Origin: Fluviibacter sp964498255
GTDB lineage: Bacteria > Pseudomonadota > Gammaproteobacteria > Burkholderiales > Rhodocyclaceae
Direction: 5' to 3'
Length of the DNA: 64,000 nt
Assembly: GCA_964498255.1 (NCBI GenBank)
Contig: CAZCGW010000006.1
Span: forward strand, 37,628 to 101,627
Made by a program: the position numbers and the translations under genes. The notes under the pieces are model-generated. The model did not search any database, was not told the origin of the DNA, and was given only the letters and a program-made list of their open reading frames with translations. Positions 8,466 to 17,004 of the stretch are shown in pieces; position 1 is the stretch's first letter, and each line of letters opens with the position of its first letter.

Positions 8466-8822
8466 TTAGGTAATGGGCGGCAAGCCATGGCGTTGCCTCG
8501 CCCGGTTACAGGCCTCATCCACAATACCCAATGCCGCCCAGGGATTGAACTCGTGGCAAGGGGACGGTCTGTCGGCATAAATGCTGCACCCCACCCGCTG
8601 TCCGATCTCTCCGGTCAAAGCAACACAACGCGGGGATGCCTCATCGGTACCCTTCATCCGCATCAGCTTGGGGGTGAGTACGATGGCCATCTCTACCGGA
8701 ACACCGGCGCTCTGCGCGGTCTTCGCCAGTTCGAAAGGATGAAAGTCCACGCGATACGCGGCACAGCAAGCGCCGCAACCTTCACATACGGAAAGTGTTG
8801 ACGTGTCGACCGCTTCAGTCAT
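8466..8822 (-). CDS. YkgJ-type cysteine-cluster protein
   Basis: The 118-residue protein has the motif CEGCGACCAAYRVDF near its start and later Cys residues (CVALTGEIGQRVGCSIYADRPSPCHEF). This is the CxxCxxCC...C...C pattern of the YkgJ/UPF0153 family, thought to bind a metal or iron-sulfur centre; the function is unknown. I use the ATG at 8822 (MTEAVDTST); an upstream in-frame start at 8855 would reach further into the opposite gene. Even so, its 5' end overlaps the divergent PIN gene start (8803) by 20 bases. Confidence 0.8.
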   Translation of the reverse strand: MTEAVDTSTLSVCEGCGACCAAYRVDFHPFELAKTAQSAGVPVEMAIVLTPKLMRMKGTDEASPRCVALTGEIGQRVGCSIYADRPSPCHEFNPWAALGIVDEACNRARQRHGLPPIT

Positions 8823-9303
8823 AGCGCCCCCGACCCGTTTGGTGCTGGATACCAATGTGGTGATGGATCTGTTTCATTTCCAGGCACCGCCGCTGGCCCT
8901 GCTGGCGCAAGCCATTAGTAATGGTCGCGTTATTTGCCTGGCCAATGAGCGAACGCTGGCCGAGTTGGAACGGGTAACGGGTTACCCGCAGTTCCGCCTC
9001 GACGAAGCCGGCCGCAACAATCTGCTGCAGCGCTACCGGGCGCACCTGACGGTGCTGCCCCTTCCGGCTGCAGACAGCCCTGCTTTGCCGGCCCTGCCTA
9101 AATGCCGCGACCCGGATGACCAGATGTTTCTGGAATTGGCGCAATACGCCAAGGCCGATCTGTTGATCAGCCGGGACAACCTGGTGCTCAAACTGGCACG
9201 GGCACGGCAACGCCCCTGTCCCTTTGCCATCTTGCCGCCAGATGCTGCCTTGATTCATTTGTTTGCTAACGACGACTCAGGCAATACGCCGACGGAAAAC
9301 TAG
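8803..9303 (+). CDS. PIN-domain ribonuclease-like protein (toxin family, no antitoxin adjacent)
   Basis: The 166 residues form one PIN domain with the acidic metal-binding residues in place: LVLDTNVVMDLF at the N-terminus, an acidic residue in ERTLAELERV, DPDDQMFLELA, and LLISRDNLVLKL. This pattern matches the 'putative toxin component, PIN family' group (COG1569), presumed Mg-dependent RNases. No antitoxin-sized gene lies beside it, so a classical toxin-antitoxin role is doubtful. GTG start at 8803. The start overlaps the YkgJ-type gene and the last 27 bases overlap the end of yaaA. Confidence 0.8.
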   Translation: MSTASVIAPPTRLVLDTNVVMDLFHFQAPPLALLAQAISNGRVICLANERTLAELERVTGYPQFRLDEAGRNNLLQRYRAHLTVLPLPAADSPALPALPKCRDPDDQMFLELAQYAKADLLISRDNLVLKLARARQRPCPFAILPPDAALIHLFANDDSGNTPTEN

Positions 9304-10056
9304 TTTGGTTTCGGTCGAGGCAGCAGGCACATAGCCGTAACCTTCGGCATCAAACTTCTGCAGATCCGCAGGCGTTTTCCAGCCGCCTTCTGCCGCAGCG
9401 CGCACAAACAAACCCCGGGCGCGTTTGGCATAAAAGCTAATGATCTTGAACTTGCCGTCTTTGAAGTCTTCAAAGACGCAATCAATCACGGGTGTGCCCG
9501 CTTTTTCAAAGGCTTTGCGATCCACCGATTTGAAGTATTCATCAGATGCTGTGTTAATCAACGGGCCACCGGCTGCTTTGAGATCAGCGAGAACGGTTGC
9601 CGTATTGCTCTCGCGCCACCAGGCATAAAGATCCTTGCCTGCCGGATTAGCCAGCTTGGTGCCCATTTCCAGCCGATAAGGGCGCATCAGATCGAGCGGA
9701 CGCAATACCCCATAAAGGCCGGACAGCACACGCACATGATCCTGCACGTAGGCTAATTGCTTCGTCTTCAAAGAAGGTGCGTCCAGCCCTTCATAGACAT
9801 CCCCGTTAAACGCCAGAACGGCCTGTTTTGCTTCTGGCTGTTCATGTTTGGGTGACCAATCAGCGTAACGCGTGACATTGAGCACAGAAAGCTTGTCGCT
9901 CAGCGACATCAATTCAGCAATCTGGGCAGGCGACTGTTTACGCAAAATATCGATGAGCGGTGCCGATTTATCCAGAAAACGCGGTTGAGTCTGCGGGATA
10001 TCGGCAGAAACAGGTTCGAAATCAAGCGATTTGGCAGGCGACAGTAAAAACAGCAT
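9277..10056 (-). CDS. yaaA: Peroxide-stress protein YaaA (UPF0246)
   Basis: YaaA limits free intracellular iron and so DNA damage during peroxide stress; it binds DNA through a helix-hairpin-helix-like region. The 259-residue product starts MLFLLSPAKSLDF and contains FNGDVYEGLDA, LSGLYGVLRPLDLMRPYRLEMGTKL and FYAKRARGLF, all hallmarks of the family at usual length. The 3' end overlaps the PIN gene tail by 27 bases in convergent orientation. Confidence 0.93.
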   Translation of the reverse strand: MLFLLSPAKSLDFEPVSADIPQTQPRFLDKSAPLIDILRKQSPAQIAELMSLSDKLSVLNVTRYADWSPKHEQPEAKQAVLAFNGDVYEGLDAPSLKTKQLAYVQDHVRVLSGLYGVLRPLDLMRPYRLEMGTKLANPAGKDLYAWWRESNTATVLADLKAAGGPLINTASDEYFKSVDRKAFEKAGTPVIDCVFEDFKDGKFKIISFYAKRARGLFVRAAAEGGWKTPADLQKFDAEGYGYVPAASTETKLVFRRRIA

Positions 10057-10154
10057 CGGTTTCTTTCGTAAAACAGGGCCAGGACAAATTATGGCACCAA
10101 ACTGTTTCTTTCCCAGCTAACCGCCACAGCACCCAGGCTTGGTAAAATGCGAGG

Positions 10155-11351
10155 ATGAAACGCCCCCCTTATGGTTCCCGCCCCCGATTGTCCCGAGAAA
10201 TGGCGCAGCTTAGCTGGCTCGCCACCGGACTCGCCCAGGCCGGCAGCCGTATCGAGCGCACCCACTGGCACACGCGATTGCAAAGTCTGGTGGCGCAATT
10301 GCTATCGGCCGGAGATGATGAGGCCCTCAATACTGTGCTCACCCGCCTCAGCGAGGGAGAGCCCATTGCGCACGATGCGCTGATGGACACCATTGAGTCT
10401 GCCGTTGAATCTACGACCATCACCATTACCAATGAATCTCGCGATGTACTGCTCATTGCTTGCCCGCTGCTGGCCTGGTCCCGCTATGCCATTCCAGCGC
10501 CGGCACTGACTGCCAGAGACCAGATAGCACTCGCCGATGCCTTGAAAACGACGGTGCTCACCCGCCATGCCGAGGTAGCACTCTTAGGCATGCTGGTTGG
10601 CCCGGATCAGATTCCTCGTGAATTCACCCAATTGGCGCAACTCACCCGCAACCTGGCTGAATCATTGAGCACCGGCAAAGCCGCCCCGCTGCATGCCCAG
10701 GCTACAGAAGAAACTAACCGCTTTCTGTCTGATACACGTTACCTGATTGCTGCCGTTTCGGTACCCCACGGTGAAGCCATTTTCCGCTGGCAGGAAGCAC
10801 GCACAGCCCATAGTTCATCGCAACTCAATGAACGTGGTGAAATCTCCCAGGTGTGGTCTGCACAAACCCTGAAGATTCTCGAACCCCTCCTGGCTGGCTG
10901 TCGCATTACCATGCTGCTGCCAGAAGCTTTTCATGCAGCGTGTGCGGCGGCGGACCGTGCCTCTCGCCCACACTCTATCGAGGCCTGCGTCCGCTTCTTA
11001 TCCGAAGCGATTGATCTGCCACCGGAAAAACAGCGCGCAGTGCTTGGCCCTTTCTACGCACAGCGCCTGGAAGAGTACCGGATCGGACTAGGCCCACGTA
11101 ATAACGATGAGCTTTATCACGGCGTGGTCTGGCCATTGCTGGGCATTGAAGATGAGCAAGGCGACATGCCCGCAGAAATCGAACAGGTACTACGCACACT
11201 AGGCGTGACGGATATCGTGTCGCATGATCATCGCTTTCCCATGGAATACTGCGACGATTGTGGCTCACCGATGTATGCCAATGCCGATGGCGAGCTGGCT
11301 CATCTGGAAATGCCTGAATCTGTGGCAACGCAACCGAGCATCCTGCACTGA
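10155..11351 (+). CDS. DUF2863 family protein, first gene of the biotin run
   Basis: The 398-residue protein resembles DUF2863, a family I know almost only from betaproteobacteria, with no established role. Visible features are a basic N-terminus, no membrane segment and a C-terminal metal-ligand-like patch, MEYCDDCGSPMYAN, that could bind zinc. GAGG lies directly before the ATG, which is the first gene start after the divergent yaaA. It ends one base before the bioA start, so translational coupling is likely. That links it physically, though not yet functionally, to biotin synthesis. Confidence 0.75.
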   Translation: MKRPPYGSRPRLSREMAQLSWLATGLAQAGSRIERTHWHTRLQSLVAQLLSAGDDEALNTVLTRLSEGEPIAHDALMDTIESAVESTTITITNESRDVLLIACPLLAWSRYAIPAPALTARDQIALADALKTTVLTRHAEVALLGMLVGPDQIPREFTQLAQLTRNLAESLSTGKAAPLHAQATEETNRFLSDTRYLIAAVSVPHGEAIFRWQEARTAHSSSQLNERGEISQVWSAQTLKILEPLLAGCRITMLLPEAFHAACAAADRASRPHSIEACVRFLSEAIDLPPEKQRAVLGPFYAQRLEEYRIGLGPRNNDELYHGVVWPLLGIEDEQGDMPAEIEQVLRTLGVTDIVSHDHRFPMEYCDDCGSPMYANADGELAHLEMPESVATQPSILH

Positions 11352-11352
11352 T

Positions 11353-12678
11353 ATGCCAGCCAATAACGACTGGCTGAATAGAAGCCTTGCCGCTGTATGG
11401 CACCCTTGTACGCAGATGAAGCACCATCCAGCGCTACCGCTGGTACCGGTCGCCAGAGCCGAAGGGGTGTGGCTGGAAGACTTTGAAGGCAAGCGTTACC
11501 TCGATGGCATTAGCTCATGGTGGGTGAATCTGTTCGGTCACGGTAACCCGCGCATCAATGCAGCGATTACTGACCAGCTCAGCAAACTGGAACACGTCAT
11601 GCTGGCTGGGTTCACACACCAGCCCGCCATTGAGCTTGCCGAGCGCCTCTCGGCCAAAACCCAGGGTGAACTGGGGCATGCTTTCTTTGCCTCGGATGGT
11701 GCCAGCGCAACAGAAATTGCCCTCAAGATGTCGTTCCATGCCTGGCAAAACAGCGGGCAACATCAGAAACGCGAATTCGTCTGCCTGGAAGGCAGCTATC
11801 ACGGCGAAACCGTTGGCGCACTCTCGGTCACTGATATCGCGCTATTCCGGGATGCCTACGCACCACTGATTCGCAACGAACACGTTCATCTCGCACCTTC
11901 ACCTGATGCCCGCCAAGCGCAACCCGGTGAAACTGCTGAGGATGTGGCAAATCGTGCCGCCGACGCCTTAGAAAAACTATTTGTCGCCCGTGAAGGCAAA
12001 ATTGCCGCTTTGATTATCGAGCCACTGGTTCAATGTGCCACAGGCATGGCCATGCATCACCCACGTTATCTACAGCGTATTCGGGCTCTCTGCGATCAAT
12101 ATCAGGCGCACCTCATCTGTGATGAGATTGCCGTGGGCTTTGGCCGTACCGGCACATTCTTTGCGCATGAACAGGCGGGTATCCGTCCCGATTTGCTCTG
12201 CCTCTCCAAAGGTATTACGGGTGGCTATCTCCCTCTGTCCGTTGTCTTGAGCAGCGACACGATTTATCAGGCCTTCTGGGATGACGATGTCCGACGTGGC
12301 TTCCTGCACTCGCACTCGTACACAGGCAATCCACTGGCGTGCCGTGCGGCACTGGCTACACTGGATATTTTCGACACCGAAAATATTCTCGACAAGAATC
12401 GCCAGCTAAGCGCTGTGATCACTACAGCACTGCAACCGCTGGCAACGCATCCTGCCGTCCGGCATTTCCGCAACACCGGCATGATCTGGGCCATGGATAT
12501 CGAAACATCGCTGCCGGACTTCAGCCGTCGCTACTTTGCGGCAGCAATGGAACGTGGTGTTCTCGTACGGCCGATTGGCAACACGGTATATCTAATGCCA
12601 CCTTATGTGCTGAGTGAAGCAGATGCCAAATGGCTGGCCACGCAAATGCTGTCTGCACTTAATGCAACACTGGCCTAA
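11353..12678 (+). CDS. bioA: Adenosylmethionine-8-amino-7-oxononanoate aminotransferase
   Basis: PLP enzyme of biotin synthesis that turns KAPA into DAPA with S-adenosylmethionine as amino donor. The frame is open upstream, but the ATG at 11353 (MPANNDWLNRSL) follows the DUF2863 stop by one base and gives 441 residues, the usual size. WHPCTQMK at the N-terminus, the ISSWWVNLFGHGNPRIN segment, SYHGETVGALSVTD, LICDEIAVGFGRTGTFFA and the PLP-Lys motif CLSKGITGGYLPLS are characteristic. bioF follows after 5 bases. Confidence 0.95.
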   Translation: MPANNDWLNRSLAAVWHPCTQMKHHPALPLVPVARAEGVWLEDFEGKRYLDGISSWWVNLFGHGNPRINAAITDQLSKLEHVMLAGFTHQPAIELAERLSAKTQGELGHAFFASDGASATEIALKMSFHAWQNSGQHQKREFVCLEGSYHGETVGALSVTDIALFRDAYAPLIRNEHVHLAPSPDARQAQPGETAEDVANRAADALEKLFVAREGKIAALIIEPLVQCATGMAMHHPRYLQRIRALCDQYQAHLICDEIAVGFGRTGTFFAHEQAGIRPDLLCLSKGITGGYLPLSVVLSSDTIYQAFWDDDVRRGFLHSHSYTGNPLACRAALATLDIFDTENILDKNRQLSAVITTALQPLATHPAVRHFRNTGMIWAMDIETSLPDFSRRYFAAAMERGVLVRPIGNTVYLMPPYVLSEADAKWLATQMLSALNATLA

Positions 12679-12683
12679 CGCGC

Positions 12684-13853
12684 ATGAAACCGAGTGAACT
12701 CTCAACGGCACTGGCCAAGCTCGAAGCAGACTTCCTGAAAAGGGAACGCAAGACGCCCGAGAATCCCTGTGGCCCGGAGATGCAGCTGAACGGGCGCAAA
12801 CTCATTGCCTTTGCCAGCAACGATTATCTCGGCCTGGCAAATGATGACGCTCTCAAAAAGGGCGCCAACGAAGCCATCGCGCAATGGGGTGTCGGCGCCG
12901 GTGCATCGCAGCTTGTGAGTGGCCGACTCGGTATATTCGCCACCCTGGAACAAGCCTGCGCTGATTTCGCACAACGCGAAGCAGCGCTTTATTTTCCATC
13001 CGGCTTCCTGGCCAATCTGGGTGTACTGACATCGCTCGCCGATCGCCATGATGTGATTTTTGCAGACCGTACCAACCATGCATCACTGATTGACGGTGCC
13101 TTACTCTCCCGTGCGCAACACATTCGCTATCAGCATGCGAATGCCGAAGATCTGGCGGCGAAATTAGCCAACACACCCGTTAGCGAAGACAGCACCCGAC
13201 TGATCGTTACCGATAGCGTCTTCAGCATGGATGGGGACGAAGCCCCGTTACAGGCGTTGCTCGATCTCGCCCTTCAATACGACGCCTGGCTCATCGTTGA
13301 CGATGCGCACGGTCTCGGCGTACTCGGCCCACAAGGCCGTGGCAGCATTGCCGATGCCCAGCTACCCGCACACCCCAACCTGGTCATGATCGGCACGCTT
13401 GGCAAAGCCGCTGGCGTATCCGGTGCGTTTGTCGCAGGTAGCAAAGATCTGATTGAATGGCTGATTCAAAAAGCACGCGCGTATATTTACACCACAGGTG
13501 CCAGCCCAATGGTTGCCGGCGCACTACTGGCCTCGCTACAGCGAATGCTTGATGGCGATGATCTACGTACCCATTTAAATGCCAACATCAAGGCATTCCG
13601 GGATGGTATAGCTGCGCTGAATTTACCGTACACGTTACTTCCCTCGCGCACGGGCATTCAAGCCCTGGTAGTCGGCGATAACGAAGCCGCCGTAAAACTC
13701 TCTGCACGGTTACTCGATCAAGGTTACTGGGTGCCGGCCATTCGCCCACCCACCGTCCCTGCCGGCACAGCAAGACTGCGTATCTCGCTATCTGCCGCGC
13801 ACACGCTCGCGCATATAGAAGGTCTACTCGCAGCAATTGGAGCGGCCCAGTAA
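12684..13853 (+). CDS. bioF: 8-amino-7-oxononanoate synthase
   Basis: PLP enzyme that condenses pimeloyl-ACP with L-alanine to KAPA. The 389 residues contain NDYLGLAND, GVGAGASQLVSG, VFSMDGDEAPL, IVDDAHGLGVLG and the PLP-Lys region GTLGKAAGVSGAFVAGS, as in alpha-oxoamine synthases. The C-terminal IRPPTVPAGTARLRISLSAAHT is typical of BioF. Its stop overlaps the bioH start by one base (TAATG). Confidence 0.96.
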   Translation: MKPSELSTALAKLEADFLKRERKTPENPCGPEMQLNGRKLIAFASNDYLGLANDDALKKGANEAIAQWGVGAGASQLVSGRLGIFATLEQACADFAQREAALYFPSGFLANLGVLTSLADRHDVIFADRTNHASLIDGALLSRAQHIRYQHANAEDLAAKLANTPVSEDSTRLIVTDSVFSMDGDEAPLQALLDLALQYDAWLIVDDAHGLGVLGPQGRGSIADAQLPAHPNLVMIGTLGKAAGVSGAFVAGSKDLIEWLIQKARAYIYTTGASPMVAGALLASLQRMLDGDDLRTHLNANIKAFRDGIAALNLPYTLLPSRTGIQALVVGDNEAAVKLSARLLDQGYWVPAIRPPTVPAGTARLRISLSAAHTLAHIEGLLAAIGAAQ

Positions 13854-14581
13854 TGCCGACGACAACGCCGATGGTGCTGCTGCATGGCTGGGGTTTTCTG
13901 CCCGGCATCTGGCATGCCGTGATTGAACAACTCGAACAACAAGGGCTGAGAGCATCCGTCACCGCCCCTGTACTGCCGCTCAGCGGCAACATTTCTCAAC
14001 TCACTGCGATTGAATCTCTGTTCAATACGCTACCGGATACCGCCCACCTCGTTGGCTGGTCGCTGGGCGGTGAGCTTGCTCTGGCCTACACACTCTGTTT
14101 CCCTGAACGGGTGCGTTCACTCACACTAATCAGTAGTACCCCCTGCTTTATGCAACGTCCGGATTGGCAACTGGGCCAACCCACCACGCTACTGGATGAT
14201 TTTGATCAGCGCCTCATTGAAAGCCCGACTGCACTATTGAAGCGCTTCTCTACGCTGATTCGCCATGGTGACACCACGGCCATTCGCGACCGAACCTTGT
14301 CGGAACAACTGCAACAATACGCAGAGCCAGACGCAGAACGTTTAACATCCGGCCTTAAATTCCTGCGCACGATTGACCTGCGCGCCGCCTGCACTACACA
14401 GACGGATCTGCCCCCCATAGCACTGATCCACGGATCGGCCGATGGTGTGGTGCCTCTCGCCGCTGCAGAATGGTTGTCGAACAAACTCAAGGCCAAATTG
14501 ACGATCTTTGATCATGCGAGCCATGCCTTACCGTTAACCCATGCCGGGCAGATTGTTGCCAACCTGGTCCACAACGTATGA
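13853..14581 (+). CDS. bioH: Pimeloyl-ACP methyl ester esterase
   Basis: Alpha/beta hydrolase that removes the methyl ester from pimeloyl-ACP, ending the BioC-BioH pathway. The 242-residue protein has the nucleophile elbow VGWSLGGE (Ser near residue 66), the acid in HGSADGVVP and the catalytic His in DHASHALPLTH; an oxyanion-hole HGWG lies near residue 11. IDLRAAC matches the conserved segment of BioH. Flanked by bioF (1-base overlap) and bioC (4-base ATGA overlap), which supports the assignment over other hydrolases. Confidence 0.93.
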   Translation: MPTTTPMVLLHGWGFLPGIWHAVIEQLEQQGLRASVTAPVLPLSGNISQLTAIESLFNTLPDTAHLVGWSLGGELALAYTLCFPERVRSLTLISSTPCFMQRPDWQLGQPTTLLDDFDQRLIESPTALLKRFSTLIRHGDTTAIRDRTLSEQLQQYAEPDAERLTSGLKFLRTIDLRAACTTQTDLPPIALIHGSADGVVPLAAAEWLSNKLKAKLTIFDHASHALPLTHAGQIVANLVHNV

Positions 14582-15348
14582 GTCAGGTTCGCCAAAGTTT
14601 TAATCGTGCCGCATCGTCTTACGAAACCGTAGGCACCTTGCAACATCAGGTCGCTCGAGCGCTTACGGCATTAGCTTCCGAGAAGTTACCGTCAACCTTG
14701 AGCGGCAACCTGCTCGATGCAGGTTCTGGCACCGGCTATTGCCTGGAAGACCTACAAAAAAGCTTTCACGATGCGCGCTTTATAGCCGTCGATTTTGCCG
14801 AACGGATGCTGCATGCGATCCCTGAGCACCCAACGACACTGCGCGTTAGTGCTGACCTTCAAACACTCCCTATCGCATCCGGCACTATCAACGCCTATCT
14901 TTCCAGCCTTGCCTGGCAATGGTGTGATCCTGCGCTCGCGTCTCAAGAAGCAGCTCGTGTACTCACGGCTAAGGGCGCATTCTTTCTGGCAACGCTGACT
15001 CAAGGAACCTTCCGTGAATTAGCGCAATGCCTGCAAGTCTGTAACCTAACCCCTACCGATCACCTGCTGCACTGTTTGCCGGCACAGCAGATTCAATCGA
15101 CTGTTGATGCTGCCGGCCTGGAAGTTATCGATATCTCATCCACACCGATCACGACCTGGCACGCAGACTTCAAAGCCCTTCGCCGTTCAATTCGCGGAGT
15201 TGGCGCCAACCATTTGCCAGCACAGATAGCCCTTGCCATGAATCGCAAAATGCGTACACAGCTCATTGAGGCCTACGAGGGTTTACGCACGCCACAAGGT
15301 TTACCGCTATGCTATGAAGTCCTGATGATTCATGCCCGCAAACGCTAA
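14578..15348 (+). CDS. bioC: Malonyl-ACP O-methyltransferase
   Basis: SAM-dependent enzyme that methylates malonyl-ACP so that fatty-acid synthesis can build the pimeloyl chain. The 256 residues start with the BioC-like VRQSFNRAASSYETVGTLQ and contain the SAM-binding loop LLDAGSGTGYCLEDL (residues about 43-57) and the acidic loop IAVDFAERML. Length is normal. Coupled to bioH by an ATGA overlap; bioD follows. Confidence 0.94.
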   Translation: MSQVRQSFNRAASSYETVGTLQHQVARALTALASEKLPSTLSGNLLDAGSGTGYCLEDLQKSFHDARFIAVDFAERMLHAIPEHPTTLRVSADLQTLPIASGTINAYLSSLAWQWCDPALASQEAARVLTAKGAFFLATLTQGTFRELAQCLQVCNLTPTDHLLHCLPAQQIQSTVDAAGLEVIDISSTPITTWHADFKALRRSIRGVGANHLPAQIALAMNRKMRTQLIEAYEGLRTPQGLPLCYEVLMIHARKR

Positions 15349-15358
15349 ACACCGCTCT

Positions 15359-16018
15359 ATGGCTCAAGCTTTCTTTATTACCGGCACTGATACCGAAATT
15401 GGCAAAACGCATGCCACCTGCGCCTTACTGGCCGCGGCCAATAGCCAGGGTTTGCGTGCCGTTGCCTTAAAGCCTGTAGCCGCCGGCATTGATGCAACCG
15501 GGCGTAACGATGATGTCGTTCGCCTTATGGCTGCCAGTAACGTTGCACTACCCCAACGCATGGTGAACCCGTGGTTGCTCCAGGAAGCACTCTCGCCACA
15601 TATCGCTGCACGCCTAGCCGGGGTAGAAATTTCTATCGAACCGATCACACAAAGTTTTAGTGCCGCACAGGCCGTTGCTGATCTAGTTCTGGTTGAGGGC
15701 GTTGGGGGGCTGTATGCCCCCCTCTCTGAAACACTGACCCAACAGGACCTGATCAAGGCACTCAATCTTCCAGTGATCCTGGTCGTTGGTTTACGTCTGG
15801 GGTGTCTCAACCATGCCCTGCTGACGGCTGATGCTATCGCGCGCCATGGCTTGCGCTTCGCCGGTTGGATCGGCAACTGCATCGATCCGGCATTCCAGGC
15901 GCTGGAGGACAATCTGCGCACACTTGAAGCCGGTTTAAAGGCACCATGCCTAGGCGTCTTGCCTTACGCCACAACTCCCGATGCCTCACTTGCCAGTCGG
16001 CTCGCTCTCCCGCAATAA
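15359..16018 (+). CDS. bioD: ATP-dependent dethiobiotin synthetase
   Basis: Closes the ureido ring of DAPA to dethiobiotin using CO2 and ATP. P-loop FFITGTDTEIGKTHAT lies at the N-terminus, followed by ALKPVAAGID, LLQEALSPHIAA and the VEGVGGLYAPLS loop. I use the ATG at 15359 (219 residues), 10 bases after bioC; an ATG at 15332 would add 9 residues and overlap bioC by 17 bases, and neither has a strong ribosome-binding site. bioB, the last step, is not in the window. Confidence 0.94.
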   Translation: MAQAFFITGTDTEIGKTHATCALLAAANSQGLRAVALKPVAAGIDATGRNDDVVRLMAASNVALPQRMVNPWLLQEALSPHIAARLAGVEISIEPITQSFSAAQAVADLVLVEGVGGLYAPLSETLTQQDLIKALNLPVILVVGLRLGCLNHALLTADAIARHGLRFAGWIGNCIDPAFQALEDNLRTLEAGLKAPCLGVLPYATTPDASLASRLALPQ

Positions 16019-16025
16019 TTCGCCC

Positions 16026-16565
16026 ATGAAAATTCTTTTTGATCTGCTGCCCATCCTGCTGTTCTTTATTGCCTTCAAAGTCTCTGGCATCTACGTTGCC
16101 ACGGGCGTTGCCATTGTTGCCACAGCGGCACTCATCGGTTGGACCTGGCTTAAAACGCGCAAGGTAGACCCGATGCAATGGGTCAGCCTGGGGCTGATTG
16201 TTGTCTTTGGTGGTGCCACCATCTGGTTGCAGGACGAAACCTTCATTAAATGGAAGCCGACCATTCTGTACTGGCTCTTTGCCATCGTCTTTCTCGTATC
16301 CAATCAGTTCATGAACAAGAATCTGGTACGTTCCATGATGGGACATCAGGTCGATCTCCCTCCTGCCATGTGGTCGCGCCTGAATTCCCTATGGATTGGC
16401 TTCTTTGCCATCATGGGCTGCCTGAATCTGGCTGTCGCCTACAACTTTGATACCGATACCTGGGTTAGCTTCAAACTCTTCGGCGGCATGGGCCTCATGC
16501 TGCTCTTTGTACTAGCTCAAGGCCTCTATATGGCTAAACACCTCCCTAAGGAAGGAACACACTAA
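16026..16565 (+). CDS. yciB: Inner-membrane septation protein A (YciB/IspZ)
   Basis: Small polytopic inner-membrane protein linked to cell-envelope synthesis and septation. The 179 residues start MKILFDLLPILLFFIAFK and hold five or six membrane segments, with the conserved DETFIKWKPTILYWLF and RLNSLWIGFFAIMGCLNLAVAYNF. The ATG at 16026 gives the family's exact N-terminus; an upstream in-frame ATG at 15981 lies inside bioD. Its stop overlaps the next start by one base, the conserved yciB-yciI pairing. Confidence 0.95.
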   Translation: MKILFDLLPILLFFIAFKVSGIYVATGVAIVATAALIGWTWLKTRKVDPMQWVSLGLIVVFGGATIWLQDETFIKWKPTILYWLFAIVFLVSNQFMNKNLVRSMMGHQVDLPPAMWSRLNSLWIGFFAIMGCLNLAVAYNFDTDTWVSFKLFGGMGLMLLFVLAQGLYMAKHLPKEGTH

Positions 16566-16867
16566 TGCTTTATCTGATCGTTGGTGAAGACACGCCAAAC
16601 TCGCTCGAAAAGCGTCTTTCTGTCCGCCCAGAGCATGTGGCACGTTTACAGGCACTACAAGCCGAAGGTCGTTTGGTACTGGCCGGCCCTTTCCCTGCGG
16701 TTGATTCACCAGATCCGGGCACTGCCGGATTTACGGGCAGTGCCATCGTTGCCGAGTTTGCTTCCCTAGCTGACGCACAAACCTGGGCTAATGCTGATCC
16801 TTATGTGGCGGCTGGTGTATACGGCAACGTGGTCGTTCGTCCATTCAAAAAGGTACTGCCAGCCTAA
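16565..16867 (+). CDS. yciI: YciI-family protein
   Basis: A 100-residue ferredoxin-fold protein of the YCII group, a family of unknown biochemical role related to dimeric alpha-beta barrel proteins. The conserved His-Asp pair region is seen in RPEHVARLQALQAEGRLVLAGPF and ADAQTWANADPYVAAGVY. Translationally coupled to yciB (TAATG). A short hairpin follows the stop codon and may end the biotin-yciB transcript. Confidence 0.88.
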   Translation: MLYLIVGEDTPNSLEKRLSVRPEHVARLQALQAEGRLVLAGPFPAVDSPDPGTAGFTGSAIVAEFASLADAQTWANADPYVAAGVYGNVVVRPFKKVLPA

Positions 16868-16883
16868 GCGTTTTACGCTTTTT
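16866..16883 (+). terminator. Short hairpin with T-run after yciI
   Basis: AAGCG-TTTTA-CGCTT followed by TTT begins within the yciI stop codon. The stem is only 5 bp, so it is a weak candidate terminator. Confidence 0.35.
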
Positions 16884-17004
16884 AAAGGCGCTTAAGCACC
16901 TCTTAAGAAGTGCAAAAAGACTAGCCAAGAAAGCTATCACGCTTTATGCTGCTCAAATAGATACCACCTCAATCGGGCGGTATTACATGACTTTAGGAAT
17001 AAAA

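Noticed and set aside
8803..9303. Classical toxin-antitoxin pair
   Set aside because: No antitoxin-like gene lies beside the PIN gene; the flanking genes are a YkgJ-type protein and yaaA.
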